From Paenibacillus gallinarum (GTDB lineage: Bacteria > Bacillota > Bacilli > Paenibacillales > Paenibacillaceae): a stretch of 64,000 nucleotides of DNA. Every line of letters starts with the position of its first letter. Positions within the stretch are counted from its first letter, which is position 1. Both the position numbers and the translations under genes were made by a program. Positions 12,567 to 21,842 of the stretch are shown piece after piece. The notes beneath the pieces were generated by a model. It was not told the DNA's origin. It saw nothing but the letters and a program-made list of their open reading frames with translations, and searched no databases. The DNA lies in the NCBI RefSeq assembly GCF_014836635.1, contig NZ_JACSQL010000002.1, forward strand, positions 310,001 to 374,000, in the 5' to 3' direction.

Positions 12567-13418
12567 GTGATTCGAATACCCTTTCGAAAAGCCAGAGAAC
12601 AACATAATTCAACAGTGGATGAGACAGAGAGGATTGCTCAAGAGGAGCAGGTTCATATAGAAGATGAGCCGGAATTGACACAAGAAGTAGAACAAGAGGT
12701 AGTACAAGAAAAAGAACAAGAAGCAGATCAAGAAGTAATCCCTAAAGGTCCTGTTCTCCAGGTACAAGAGGTACACCGTAGTTTTGAAACAGGCGGAAGG
12801 GCCATTCATGTACTGAAAGGAATTAATATGGAAGTGCAGCCCCAGCAGCTCGTTATGCTGAAAGGTCGCTCAGGCTCAGGAAAGACAACCCTTCTTAATA
12901 TGCTTGGAGGACTGGACCAGCCGACGAGCGGGGAGATTTATTTTGACGGAAGAGCTTTTCATGAAGCAGGAGATGCTGCTCGGACCCGGATGAGAAGGCA
13001 GGAGATTGGTTTTATCTTCCAGGCGTATGCCCTCATGCCCCTGTTGTCTGCTTGGGAGAATGTAGAGCTGTCACTTCGTATGGCAGGTGTTCCTAAGGGG
13101 GAATGGAACCAGCGTGTCGCTTACTGTCTTGAAATGGTAGGTCTTACGAAACGAGCGAAGCATAGACCCTTTGAACTGTCAGGCGGGGAACAACAACGTG
13201 TTGCCATTGCAAAAGCGATTGCTCACAGACCTAAGCTGCTGTTGGCTGATGAACCGACTGCTGAACTGGATTCCAAAATGGGAGCTCAGATTATGGCAGT
13301 ATTTCGGAATATTATTGCGACAGAAGAGGTCAGCATCTGTATGACGACACATGATCCTACGATTTTGGAGGTTGCAGACCATGTTTACGAGATGGTGGAC
13401 GGCAAATTTATTACATAA
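12567..13418 (+). CDS. ABC transporter ATPase, LolD/MacB type, with acidic N-terminal extension
   Basis: Energises the FtsX-like permease encoded downstream. Walker A GRSGSGKTT lies near residues 96-104, Q-loop FIFQAYALMP, signature LSGGEQQR, Walker B LLLADEPTAELDS and H-loop TTHD. Unusually, about 60 residues precede the ATPase domain and are rich in Glu and Gln (EVEQEVVQEKEQEADQEV), absent from ordinary LolD proteins. GTG start at 12567 with GGGGGGAG 4 bp upstream. The MacA-like gene begins about 13 bp after the stop. Confidence 0.88.
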   Translation: MIRIPFRKAREQHNSTVDETERIAQEEQVHIEDEPELTQEVEQEVVQEKEQEADQEVIPKGPVLQVQEVHRSFETGGRAIHVLKGINMEVQPQQLVMLKGRSGSGKTTLLNMLGGLDQPTSGEIYFDGRAFHEAGDAARTRMRRQEIGFIFQAYALMPLLSAWENVELSLRMAGVPKGEWNQRVAYCLEMVGLTKRAKHRPFELSGGEQQRVAIAKAIAHRPKLLLADEPTAELDSKMGAQIMAVFRNIIATEEVSICMTTHDPTILEVADHVYEMVDGKFIT

Positions 13419-13431
13419 AAAGCACCTGCCT

Positions 13432-14487
13432 ATGGCGGGTAAACGATGGACCCAGTATATTTTGATCGGAACACTCAGCCTGTCATTGACCGGATGTTCC
13501 TTACTTCCAGCTGAGCCAGAAGAGGAAGTGCTTCCGCCGATTACACCGCCGACGATCTCCAAAAAACCGGAATATGAAGTGAGAACCGAAACCATTGAGA
13601 CGAAAGTGTCGGGTTCTGGCAAGCTGATGAGTCAGCGAGAGGAGAAGGCGTATTTTACACTCGATGGCATGCATGTGAAGGAACTCTATGTGAAGCCCGG
13701 GGATAAGGTAAAGGCAGGACAGCAAATTGCGGTGCTCGATGTAGAAGAGCTGAATAAACAAATTCGTCAAAAGAAATTGCAGATCCGCAAATCCGAAGTG
13801 CAAATGAAAGAGACCCTTCGTAAAAAAGAGGAAATGGATCCTGTGGAGTACGAAGAAGCGGTCATTACTTTTGAAGAGCAAAGACAGGAACTTTCAGATC
13901 TTGAGGAACAAGTCGGTAAGTCTACACTTGGCTCCCCTTTTAGCGGTACTGTACTTAGCGTTGAAGTTGAAAAGGGAGCAGCGGTAAAGGCATATGATCC
14001 GATTGCTATCATTGCGGATACAGCTAATCTGGTTGTTGCAGCCACCTTTGCGAAGCAAGACCTGGAGGTTATTGCTGCAGGTATGAAGGCTGAGGTGGAT
14101 ATTAACGGAGCAGGTGTGCATCAGGGTACGATTAAAGTGATGCCGGTGAATCTGGGATCGGATTCGAATGGAGGAAATAATGGAGGGGAAGGTACACCTC
14201 CTGCACAAGAGTCGCTAGATACATATGTTATTGTTGAGATGGATAAATGGCCTAAGGGACTAAACAGAGGTACACCGCTAACGGTGAGTGTTGTAACGAA
14301 GCGCAAAGAGGATGCTGTACTGATTCCGATTTCTGCTCTTCGCTCTATTGGTTCAAGAACGTATGTCCAAGTGGTAGAAGCAGATGGGAGTAAACGAGAA
14401 GTGGATGTAGAAGCAGGTCAGCAGACATCCACCGATGTGGAGATTCTCAAAGGGCTTACACCAGGGCAGAAGGTGGTTGGAAGGTAA
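13432..14487 (+). CDS. Lipoprotein membrane-fusion (adaptor) protein, MacA/HlyD-like
   Basis: 351 residues. The N terminus is a lipoprotein signal with lipobox LTGC (KRWTQYILIGTLSLSLTGC), so it should be anchored outside the membrane. A lipoyl/barrel-sandwich half (VSGSGKLMSQ...VKPGDKVKAGQQIAVLD), a short coiled coil (about 95-140) and the returning half (GSPFSGTVLSVEVEKGAAV) follow, with a C-terminal beta domain. ATG 13432 is chosen because it yields the signal peptide, although its ribosome site is poor, so translation may depend on the upstream ATPase. The stop shares one base with the permease start. Confidence 0.85.
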   Translation: MAGKRWTQYILIGTLSLSLTGCSLLPAEPEEEVLPPITPPTISKKPEYEVRTETIETKVSGSGKLMSQREEKAYFTLDGMHVKELYVKPGDKVKAGQQIAVLDVEELNKQIRQKKLQIRKSEVQMKETLRKKEEMDPVEYEEAVITFEEQRQELSDLEEQVGKSTLGSPFSGTVLSVEVEKGAAVKAYDPIAIIADTANLVVAATFAKQDLEVIAAGMKAEVDINGAGVHQGTIKVMPVNLGSDSNGGNNGGEGTPPAQESLDTYVIVEMDKWPKGLNRGTPLTVSVVTKRKEDAVLIPISALRSIGSRTYVQVVEADGSKREVDVEAGQQTSTDVEILKGLTPGQKVVGR

Positions 14488-17402
14488 TGAAAGGTATCCC
14501 CCTGTTACGATTATTGTCTCGCAAAATGTGGAATACACGCTGGCTGACATTAAGTACCTTGATTGGTCTTATTGTGGCCGTTGGCTTCACGGTGAGTATT
14601 CCTATGTATGCTGATGGTGCACTAAAGCGAGTTGTTGCGGATTCCCTTGAGGATGAAAGCAGCGGTATGCCAGCCGGTTCATTGCTCATGAGTTATCAAG
14701 CTCCCGGCGGGACCAAAACGGATCTAAGGGCACTTGAGGATGTAGATCGATTCATTCAGCAGGATATTCCTGCAAAGATCGGATTTGATTACAATACGTA
14801 TGTTAATATCAGATCCATTCGAAGTACAGAAGTCAGCCCAGAAGATCCGGAAAAAGTAGATGCAAGCCGAATTCGTACCATGACACTAGGGTCAATGAAT
14901 GATCTCAAAAATCATGTCACGATGAATCAAGGCGTGCTTCCCGGAAATCAGGCTCAGGGTGATCTTATTGAAGCCGTCATGCTGGAGGAAGGAATGTACC
15001 GAAATGATCTGCATGTGGGAGACATCATGGAGTATCCCGTATACAGCGGTCTAGATCTTACTCTTCGAGTCAAGATTGTTGGTGCATTTACACCGGATGA
15101 TACAGCTGATCCATACTGGGTTCAGGGTTTTGAAGGAATGATGAATGGATTTTATGTAGACCCTGGCTTATTTGATACGTATCTTCTTGCAGATCAAAAC
15201 GTGCCTATACAAACATCAAAGTGGTACTACGTTTTTGATCTTAGTCAGATTAAAACGAGTCAGCTTCCTTCCTTAAGCAGTACACTCGAGCGTCTTGATA
15301 TTGAACTTTATCAGAAGCTAAAGGACACAAAAGTGGATATTTCTTTCGGAGATTTACTTGCTAATTTTCGAAAACAAAGCTTACAGCTTCAAACGATGCT
15401 TTTTACACTAGCGGTGCCGATGATTGCGATGGTGTTTTATTTTATCGTGATGAATGCTAGACAGTCTCTGCAAAAGCAGGAAAGTGATATCGCCGTTCTT
15501 CGCAGCCGCGGGGCTTCTGCCAGACAGATCGTCATTCTATATTTACTGGAGGGCATTGTCCTAGGAGCAATTGCGATGGTTGCAGGACCTTTTCTCGGCT
15601 GGTTTATGGCGAAAAGCATCGGCTCAGCAAGTGGGTTTCTGTCCTTTGTTGATCGTAAATCGATCCCAATCGGAATCACACAAGATGCAATTCTACTCGG
15701 TGTCGTTGCTGTACTTGCTTCGATTATCGCTTCTGTAATTCCCGCGATGGGGTATGCCAGATCGACGATTGTTGATGCCAAACGCAGGCAAGCAAGAAGT
15801 GATAGAAAACCTTTTTGGCAGCGTTGGTATATGGATATTTTATTGCTAGGCCTTGCTGGTTACGGTTACTATCTGTTCTATGAAAGGCAGATGCTGACGT
15901 TTCAAACCGGGATGACCACTGATCAGCTTCAAGTACAACCATTTTTATTCTTTGTCCCTGCACTATTCATTTTTGCAGCAGGATTATTCTTCTTACGTAT
16001 CTTTCCTTGGATTCTCAGGTTCTTCAGCTGGATGGGACGTAAAATCTTTCCGGTACCTATCTACCTTACGCTAACACAGCTTTCTCGCTCTTCTTCTTCT
16101 TATTACCCGCTCATGATCTTGCTCGTACTTACTTTGGGTCTTGGTGTATATAATGCATCTGCTGCGAGGACAATTGACCTGAATTCAACTGAACGTACTC
16201 TGTATCGGTATGGAACGGATGTAGTGATGCAGACGGTATGGGAAGGAACCGCAGAGATGTTACCGAGCACAGGCGGAAATGCAGGTAACGGAGGAGGTTC
16301 TGGATCACCAGGTACAGGAGGAGGTAACCCAGGTGCTGGAGGCGGGGGGAACCCTGGCGGTGGAGCTGGAGGCGGCGGTTCGGGTTCGCCTGCTCCAAGT
16401 AAAATAATATATTCTGAACCACCTTTTGAAGTTTTTCGCCAGCTACCTGGTGTAGAACATGCTGCTAGAGTATTGCAGACCAAGGGAAATGTAGTCATAT
16501 CAGGTAAATCGGCAGGCCAAGGGATGGTAGTGGGCATCGATAACGTTGATTTTGCCGAGGTTGCCTGGTTCCGTAATGATTTGTTCCCCGCGCATCCCAA
16601 TAAATATCTTGACCTGCTGGGTCATTATGAGGGAGCAGTCATCATTCCGTCTGGGTTTGCTGAGAAATATCAGCTGGAAAGTGGAGATGTACTATCGATT
16701 GCCTTGCAGGAACAGATGATGGATTTTGTTGTTTTTGGCATTCTGCCGTACTGGCCAGCTCAGTACCCGGATGAGACGCCCTTTTTTATAACCAATCTGG
16801 ATTATATCTACGATCAAGTTCCTATGACTCCATACGAAGTGTGGCTCAAAATGGAACCTGATGCGCTGGTTGCACCGCTTATTGAGCGGCTTGGGCGAGA
16901 TAGTATCGAGCTGTCTTCTGTAAAAGATGTGCGAACTGAACTCGTCGCTGAAGGCAAGCATCCTTCAAGGGGAGGGGTATTTGGTATCCTCAGTCTCGGA
17001 TTTCTGGTATCCATCTTGATCTCACTTATTGGATATGTGCTGTATTGGTTCTTTAACTTATCTGGACGTGTTGTTCAGTTCGGGGTACTTCGCGCAATGG
17101 GTCTGCCTCGCGCACAGCTCAGCGGGATGTTGTTACTGGAACAGATTTTTACCGCAGGATTATCGATTGTACTTGGAATTGGGATCGGTGAACTCGCAAG
17201 CAGGTTATTTTTACCCTTCCTCCAGACTACAGATAATGTAAAACAGCAAGTACCTCCATTTCGGATTGTTTTTGAACAAAGTGACACGCTTCAGTTGTAT
17301 GCAGTGACGCTTGTAATGCTGCTGATTGGTGCAGGAATGCTGCTGTGGCAAATCCGGAGACTGAAGGTGCATCAAGCCGTCAAAATGGGAGAGGAGCGGT
17401 AA
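14487..17402 (+). CDS. FtsX-like ABC permease, MacB-type, long form
   Basis: 971-residue membrane protein. An N-terminal anchor (about 15-35) leads to a large extracellular domain, a first FtsX core near 305-430, two further membrane segments near 450-520, a second extracellular domain and a C-terminal FtsX core (about 830-960). A glycine-rich tract of about 40 residues at roughly 592-632 separates the second half and is probably a flexible linker. The duplicated FtsX layout resembles lipoprotein- or antimicrobial-peptide-type exporters. It lies between two ATPase genes and follows the adaptor with a 1-bp overlap. Confidence 0.88.
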   Translation: MKGIPLLRLLSRKMWNTRWLTLSTLIGLIVAVGFTVSIPMYADGALKRVVADSLEDESSGMPAGSLLMSYQAPGGTKTDLRALEDVDRFIQQDIPAKIGFDYNTYVNIRSIRSTEVSPEDPEKVDASRIRTMTLGSMNDLKNHVTMNQGVLPGNQAQGDLIEAVMLEEGMYRNDLHVGDIMEYPVYSGLDLTLRVKIVGAFTPDDTADPYWVQGFEGMMNGFYVDPGLFDTYLLADQNVPIQTSKWYYVFDLSQIKTSQLPSLSSTLERLDIELYQKLKDTKVDISFGDLLANFRKQSLQLQTMLFTLAVPMIAMVFYFIVMNARQSLQKQESDIAVLRSRGASARQIVILYLLEGIVLGAIAMVAGPFLGWFMAKSIGSASGFLSFVDRKSIPIGITQDAILLGVVAVLASIIASVIPAMGYARSTIVDAKRRQARSDRKPFWQRWYMDILLLGLAGYGYYLFYERQMLTFQTGMTTDQLQVQPFLFFVPALFIFAAGLFFLRIFPWILRFFSWMGRKIFPVPIYLTLTQLSRSSSSYYPLMILLVLTLGLGVYNASAARTIDLNSTERTLYRYGTDVVMQTVWEGTAEMLPSTGGNAGNGGGSGSPGTGGGNPGAGGGGNPGGGAGGGGSGSPAPSKIIYSEPPFEVFRQLPGVEHAARVLQTKGNVVISGKSAGQGMVVGIDNVDFAEVAWFRNDLFPAHPNKYLDLLGHYEGAVIIPSGFAEKYQLESGDVLSIALQEQMMDFVVFGILPYWPAQYPDETPFFITNLDYIYDQVPMTPYEVWLKMEPDALVAPLIERLGRDSIELSSVKDVRTELVAEGKHPSRGGVFGILSLGFLVSILISLIGYVLYWFFNLSGRVVQFGVLRAMGLPRAQLSGMLLLEQIFTAGLSIVLGIGIGELASRLFLPFLQTTDNVKQQVPPFRIVFEQSDTLQLYAVTLVMLLIGAGMLLWQIRRLKVHQAVKMGEER

Positions 17403-17403
17403 G

Positions 17404-18258
17404 ATGATCCACTGTGAAGGTCTGGTCAAAATTTATAAATCAAGTGAAGTCGAAGTGGTTGCCCTCCAAGGACTCAACCTCACGGTTGAGGACGGAGAAA
17501 TGATGGCGATCATTGGGAACAGCGGAAGTGGGAAATCTACGCTTCTAAATATTTTAGGCGGGCTAGATCGCCCGTCTGCAGGAACTGCTGTCGTTGGTGA
17601 TTGGGATCTGCTCAAGATGACAGAACCTCAGCTCGTCGAATATAAACGTCATACCGTCGGATTTATATGGCAGAATAACGGTCGCAACTTACTTCCATAT
17701 ATGACAGCGCTCGAGAATGTGGAGACACCGATGATGCTTGGCGGTAAATATGATCGCGGATATGCCAAACAGCTGCTGGAGTGGGTAGGTCTTAAAGATC
17801 GCATGCATTCAAGACTTTATCAACTATCTGGCGGGGAACAGCAGAGGGTCGCGATCGCGATCTCCTTATCTAATAAGCCAAAGTTGCTGCTTGCGGATGA
17901 ACCTACCGGCTCGGTAGACAGCGAGACTAGTGACCGTATTATGGATATTTTTCGCAAAATGAATCGGGAACTCGGAATTAGTATTGTCATTGTTACACAT
18001 GATCTAGAGCTCGCGAATAAAGTGGACCGGATTGTTGCTATTCGGGATGGACTGACGAGTACTGAGTTTGTGAAACGAAATGATAGTCTCGATACGGAAC
18101 GCGTTCCAGGCAGTAAAGAAGTGCATGAGGCGTTTGTTATCATTGATCGTGCTGGAAGACTTCAGGTACCAAGAGAATACTTAGAGGCACTATCCATCGA
18201 TGAGCGGGCTACGCTCGAATTTGATGGGGAGCGCATCGTCATTACGCAGCCGAAGTAA
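17404..18258 (+). CDS. ABC transporter ATPase, LolD/MacB type (second copy in cluster)
   Basis: 284 residues with Walker A GNSGSGKST, Q-loop FIWQNNGRN, signature LSGGEQQR, Walker B LLLADEPTGSVDS and H-loop VTHD. It starts 2 bp after the permease stop. A C-terminal extension of about 55 residues past the ATPase core (RLQVPREYLEALSI...) has an SpoVT/AbrB-like feel but is not assigned. With the ATPase at 12567, one permease gene is flanked by two different ATPases; a heterodimeric motor is an inference. Confidence 0.88.
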   Translation: MIHCEGLVKIYKSSEVEVVALQGLNLTVEDGEMMAIIGNSGSGKSTLLNILGGLDRPSAGTAVVGDWDLLKMTEPQLVEYKRHTVGFIWQNNGRNLLPYMTALENVETPMMLGGKYDRGYAKQLLEWVGLKDRMHSRLYQLSGGEQQRVAIAISLSNKPKLLLADEPTGSVDSETSDRIMDIFRKMNRELGISIVIVTHDLELANKVDRIVAIRDGLTSTEFVKRNDSLDTERVPGSKEVHEAFVIIDRAGRLQVPREYLEALSIDERATLEFDGERIVITQPK

Positions 18259-18280
18259 CCATAGAGAGGGAGATTATCTA

Positions 18281-19750
18281 ATGAAAAAGAGGTCTTTGTT
18301 AGCTCGTCCTGTTGTGACATTGCTTACTTGTATGACACTGGTTGCACCGGCGATTGCGGGCTGTACAGCAGCTGAACCATCACAGGAGCAAGAGCGGGTA
18401 TTGCGAGTGGGGACGCTATATGGAAGTAATGATGATTCCTACTTCCGTCAGCAGTATACGGATGTGTTTGAAGTGCTAAACGATAATATAACGATTGAGA
18501 TTGTACCTGCCATTGATCAGAGCGAGTATCAGTACTATGATTACACCCAAAAGGAACAACCTGAACAGCCGGATCAACTTGAATCAGTGAAGAAGATGCT
18601 GACCGGGGATAATCCAGTGGACGTTATTATTGGCGATGTAAGTACTATGAGGTCTTTGATCCAGGAAAATATGCTCAAGCAGCTAGATCCTCTCATTGCC
18701 GAAGATAAATTTGATACAAGTGATATTGTACCGACAGTACTAGACGGAATTAAAGACATAGGTGATAACAGTATCTATGCGTTAACTCCGACATTCTCTT
18801 CTTCTGCTTTATTTTATAACAAGGCAATCTTTCAAAAAGCAGGCGTAGAACCGCCGGTTGATGGATCAACGTGGGATGACATTTTTGACAAAGCGCGCCG
18901 TGTTACGAGTGGAGAAGGGAAAGACCAAATTTATGGCATATCCTTAAATCAATGGGGAAGTGATGCGTTCTATGATGCGCAGACCTATGCAGCCCCTCTT
19001 CAATTGCGTACTTATGACGAAAAGGCAGAGAAGATGACGGTGGATAATGATTCATGGGAAAAAGTATGGTCTACTATTTCTAAGCTAGCTCGTGACAAAG
19101 TTCTGGCGGGGCAAGATGCGATGAACAATAACTCAGGGGCACCTGAGGTGTTTAATCCATTCCAAGGCAACTTGTTTATGGAAGGCCGTGCCGCGATGGT
19201 CATCGCTGATTATGGTTATGTAACCCGTCTGATCAATGACAATAAGTATGCAGAGAAGAACGAGAAATTTAATCCTGTTGAATGGGATGTCGTGACTCCG
19301 CCCGTGCATCAAGAGAAACCTGGTGTTGGCGGCAATGTCTATCTCAGCAATTTAATGGCCATTAACAGCAGCGCCCAGAATTCAGATGATGCATGGGAAT
19401 TTATTAAATTCCTAAACGGTGAAGAATGGGCAAAGATAAGAGCCAGAAGCAGTTACGAACTTGTGTCTCGGAAGAGTTATATTAAGCCAAAAGAAGGTTT
19501 GGATTATAATATCGGTGCATTCTATGCACTAAAGCCAATTCCACCGATGAATATGAATCAGTACCAGCTGTATCAAAAAATGCCGAATCTGTGGCAAGTC
19601 GATCAAGTAGGACAGAAATATTTTAAACAAGTACTGGATAACAAAAAGACACCAAAAGAAGCACTGGCAGAATGGCAAAAAGAAGGGGACGAAATGTTGC
19701 TTAAACTTCAAAAAGATCCTAAAGCCTCTTTTGAAGATAAATTGCAATAG
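18281..19750 (+). CDS. Extracellular solute-binding lipoprotein, family 1
   Basis: 489 residues with a lipoprotein signal (MKKRSLLARPVVTLL, lipobox AIAGC). The body resembles sugar-type substrate-binding proteins (DVIIGDVSTMRSL, the aromatic YALTPTFSSSALFYNKAIF, MEGRAAMVIADYG, AWEFIKFLNGEEWA). ATG 18281 follows GAGAGGGAG. No importer permease genes follow. The gene sits 22 bp after an exporter ATPase instead, so it may be a sensor or accessory of the export system rather than part of a classical sugar importer. Confidence 0.85.
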   Translation: MKKRSLLARPVVTLLTCMTLVAPAIAGCTAAEPSQEQERVLRVGTLYGSNDDSYFRQQYTDVFEVLNDNITIEIVPAIDQSEYQYYDYTQKEQPEQPDQLESVKKMLTGDNPVDVIIGDVSTMRSLIQENMLKQLDPLIAEDKFDTSDIVPTVLDGIKDIGDNSIYALTPTFSSSALFYNKAIFQKAGVEPPVDGSTWDDIFDKARRVTSGEGKDQIYGISLNQWGSDAFYDAQTYAAPLQLRTYDEKAEKMTVDNDSWEKVWSTISKLARDKVLAGQDAMNNNSGAPEVFNPFQGNLFMEGRAAMVIADYGYVTRLINDNKYAEKNEKFNPVEWDVVTPPVHQEKPGVGGNVYLSNLMAINSSAQNSDDAWEFIKFLNGEEWAKIRARSSYELVSRKSYIKPKEGLDYNIGAFYALKPIPPMNMNQYQLYQKMPNLWQVDQVGQKYFKQVLDNKKTPKEALAEWQKEGDEMLLKLQKDPKASFEDKLQ

Positions 19751-19776
19751 GGAGCATCTAGGAGAGATTACTTATC

Positions 19777-19914
19777 ATGCTTATCATGAAATGGGTTCGG
19801 AAATTGCTGGTTTGGCTATTGTGGGTTGTATTAATTTTGTTATTCCTTTTTGGTCTCGTTTCCTTGATTGCGATCGTGTTGTTGGCCATTGCAGATTTTA
19901 CGGAACCGTCATAG
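19777..19914 (+). CDS. Small membrane protein (45 aa)
   Basis: Reads MLIMKWVRKLLVWLLWVV then a continuous hydrophobic helix and a polar end ADFTEPS. GGAGAG lies about 10 bp upstream of ATG 19777; an inner ATG at 19786 is possible. One membrane-spanning helix with a positively charged N side is clear. It begins 26 bp after the solute-binding lipoprotein gene and is followed by a strong terminator, so it is the last gene of the export cluster. Confidence 0.6.
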   Translation: MLIMKWVRKLLVWLLWVVLILLFLFGLVSLIAIVLLAIADFTEPS

Positions 19915-19964
19915 ATGGGCAAGAAACGTATTATTGATAATATGTGTTTGAATATTTGATCTGT

Positions 19965-20008
19965 AACTCTGAGTAACAGCGATTTGGCTGCTGCTCAGAG
20001 TTTTTTTA
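19965..20008 (+). terminator. Terminator of the export cluster
   Basis: AACTCTGAG...CTCAGAGTT with inner CAGC/GCTG pairing, followed by seven Ts. A strong intrinsic terminator. Confidence 0.9.
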
Positions 20009-20084
20009 TAGAGAGGGGGTTATTTCATATGAAAGAAGGGTATCCTGCTAAAGCAGCTTTAAAATAGAGTAGAGTTAAAGGAAG

Positions 20085-20258
20085 ATGACTCGATTGAACT
20101 GGATCTATTATGCTAGACTATATGTTTCAAAGTTCCAGGCAGGATGTCTGGCTAAACGGATGGAGCAAGACGGATGGATTTACGGTCATGACGATCCTAA
20201 GCAGGTTGAAGTATATCAATCTCGTAAAGGCAAATATGGCGTTCGATTTATTCCGTAA
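20085..20258 (+). CDS. Short ORF (57 codons), real small gene or remnant
   Basis: Encodes MTRLNWIYYARLYVSKFQAG and ends GKYGVRFIP. The composition (YYARLYVS, KRMEQDGWIYG, SRKGKYGVRFIP) looks like folded protein rather than random translation. AAAGGAAG directly abuts the ATG, so the TTG at 20094 may be the true start. A separate 12-codon frame with a better ribosome site (GAGAGGGGG, ATG at 20030) lies just upstream and stops early, so this could also be the 3' part of a gene broken by frameshift. I do not recognise the family. Confidence 0.4.
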   Translation: MTRLNWIYYARLYVSKFQAGCLAKRMEQDGWIYGHDDPKQVEVYQSRKGKYGVRFIP

Positions 20259-20265
20259 AAAGGCC

Positions 20266-20295
20266 TTGACATTTCTATTGCATATCGTGTATATT
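20266..20295 (+). promoter_or_regulatory. Promoter of the tRNA pair
   Basis: TTGACA (20266-20271), 18-bp spacer, TATATT (20290-20295). It lies about 30 bp ahead of the first tRNA. Confidence 0.75.
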
Positions 20296-20326
20296 ATTAG
20301 AGGTCGCTGTTTTGATTAACTAATGA

Positions 20327-20400
<74 letters not shown>

Positions 20401-20456
20401 TTGAAGTACCTACAGCGCTTCATCAACAATTACTAGATGTGTAATTGAAATGATCA

Positions 20457-20530
20457 GGGCCCTTAGCTCAGTTGGTTAGAGCGGTCGGCTCATAACCGAT
20501 TGGTCGGGGGTTCGAGTCCCTCAGGGCCCA
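20457..20530 (+). tRNA. tRNA with CAU anticodon (tRNA-Ile2 or elongator Met)
   Basis: Acceptor GGGCCCT/AGGGCCC, D arm AGCTCAGTTGGTTAGAGC, anticodon loop CTCATAA, T arm GGGGGTTCGAGTCCCTC. The 5' sequence GGGCCCTTAGCTCAG resembles lysidine-modified isoleucine tRNAs (reads AUA after TilS modification), but elongator methionine tRNA cannot be excluded by eye. Confidence 0.9.
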
Positions 20531-20538
20531 TTATGAAG

Positions 20539-20574
20539 AAAAAACCCTCTTGCAGAAATGCAAGAGGGTTTTTT
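20539..20574 (+). terminator. Terminator of the tRNA pair
   Basis: AAAACCCTCTTGCA pairs with TGCAAGAGGGTTTT around GAAA, followed by Ts. Confidence 0.9.
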
Positions 20575-20704
20575 CATTTTTATTTTAATACAGTGCAAAT
20601 GATTCTATTGAAATATGTCTTTAGTAGCAGGAGTTTAGACCTATATATCGAATATATATCTAGATTCAAGAAAGATTGCTAAAGATCGTGAGGGATATTC
20701 GTCC

Positions 20705-21289
20705 TTGAAAGTACAAATCCAGAAAGAAGAGGGATTCACATTGGTGGAAGTACTTGCAGCCACCATTATTTTATCTATTGTTTCTCTAGTCGTTGTCTCC
20801 TATTTTATGAACGCACATTCCTATGCCAAATCGAATCAGAACAAGACAGTCATGGTGAATTTAGCACGGAATGCGTTGGTTTATTTGGAAAAGCAGGATT
20901 TTACGAAGATGGAAGAATACTTCAAAGCAGATAAAGAAGTATCGCCGATAATAAAAGGGAGTTCCTGCACCCAGGTAACGGAGTGTAAGTATGATTCTTT
21001 ATTCATGAATGCTCACTCTCTTCCAGAGGTACTTAATCCGAAGGTGAATAATGTGCAGTATGAGCTTGTTATTTCGTATCAGTCGAAGCTTCATCAGCAA
21101 TTACAGGATGGTACTAAACTTAAAAGCTTGGAAGTCAACAGTGGTATAGATTCTGCGCAAGACCGTGAATCATCAGCCGGTTATTTACTGCCAGTGAAAG
21201 TTACCGTTATTGGGCCTGGTGGACCAAGGGGACATAGAAGCGAAGCCGTAGTGGAGGGTTATATTACAGATGAAAAAATCAGAAGATAA
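20705..21289 (+). CDS. Type IV minor pilin-like protein (PilV-like)
   Basis: 194 residues. A short basic leader ending EEG is followed by FTLVEVLAATIILSIVSLVV, the class III prepilin signal cleaved after Gly with Glu at +5, forming the N-terminal helix. Two cysteines (CTQVTEC) may form a disulphide in the exported domain. TTG start at 20705 with GAGGG about 11 bp upstream. First gene of the pilus cluster; it overlaps the next prepilin gene by 20 bp. Confidence 0.85.
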   Translation: MKVQIQKEEGFTLVEVLAATIILSIVSLVVVSYFMNAHSYAKSNQNKTVMVNLARNALVYLEKQDFTKMEEYFKADKEVSPIIKGSSCTQVTECKYDSLFMNAHSLPEVLNPKVNNVQYELVISYQSKLHQQLQDGTKLKSLEVNSGIDSAQDRESSAGYLLPVKVTVIGPGGPRGHRSEAVVEGYITDEKIRR

Positions 21290-21830
21290 CCTGCATCAGG
21301 ATGCGGGTTTTACCCTTGTTGAATTAATCGCGTCTATTACGATTTTTACAATCCTTGTTGGACTAATCTCGGTTATTACGTTCTCTGGATTTCGTGAGTA
21401 CAACCGCATAACTATAGAGAATGCACTGCGGGATGAGGGTGATCTCATCATGTCGTCCATTATGACGGAACTATATACCTTTGCTCCAGAATCTATCGAA
21501 AATAGTAAGGAAGGTATCGTTCTTAGCAGAGAACAAGCAGGTAAACCGGAACATCGAGAAATAGCCATCCGAGAAGGAGCTCTAGTGATAGGAGAATTTA
21601 TATCTACAACAGCTTTAGCTGAAGAGGAAGAATACATATCTAGCACAGCTACTACTTCGATACAAGCCGCACTTGATCAGTCCATCATTGTGGCAAAAAC
21701 GGCAGATGAAAGGCTTTGTCAGAACGATGCTTACTGTGAGACTGGACTTATCTATATCAAACTTGTACTTCAAAGACAGGATAATGATCGTGAGTATTCG
21801 CTTGAACTAGAGAGTAAATTCGGATTTTAG
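21270..21830 (+). CDS. Type IV minor pilin-like protein (PilW/PilJ-like)
   Basis: 186 residues with prepilin signal DAGFTLVELIASITIFTILV near residues 12-31. The C-terminal half contains a Cys pair (LCQNDAYC). Overlap with the upstream minor pilin gene implies coupled expression. Likely a tip or priming component of the pilus. Confidence 0.85.
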   Translation: MKKSEDNLHQDAGFTLVELIASITIFTILVGLISVITFSGFREYNRITIENALRDEGDLIMSSIMTELYTFAPESIENSKEGIVLSREQAGKPEHREIAIREGALVIGEFISTTALAEEEEYISSTATTSIQAALDQSIIVAKTADERLCQNDAYCETGLIYIKLVLQRQDNDREYSLELESKFGF

Positions 21831-21842
21831 GAGAACAAGCAC

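Noticed and set aside
16270-16400. GC-rich repetitive stretch considered as a regulatory repeat
   Set aside because: It encodes the glycine-rich linker of the FtsX-like permease in frame.
20110-20319. 69-codon frame before the tRNAs
   Set aside because: Out of frame with the more protein-like 57-codon frame, no ribosome site, and it runs through the tRNA promoter.
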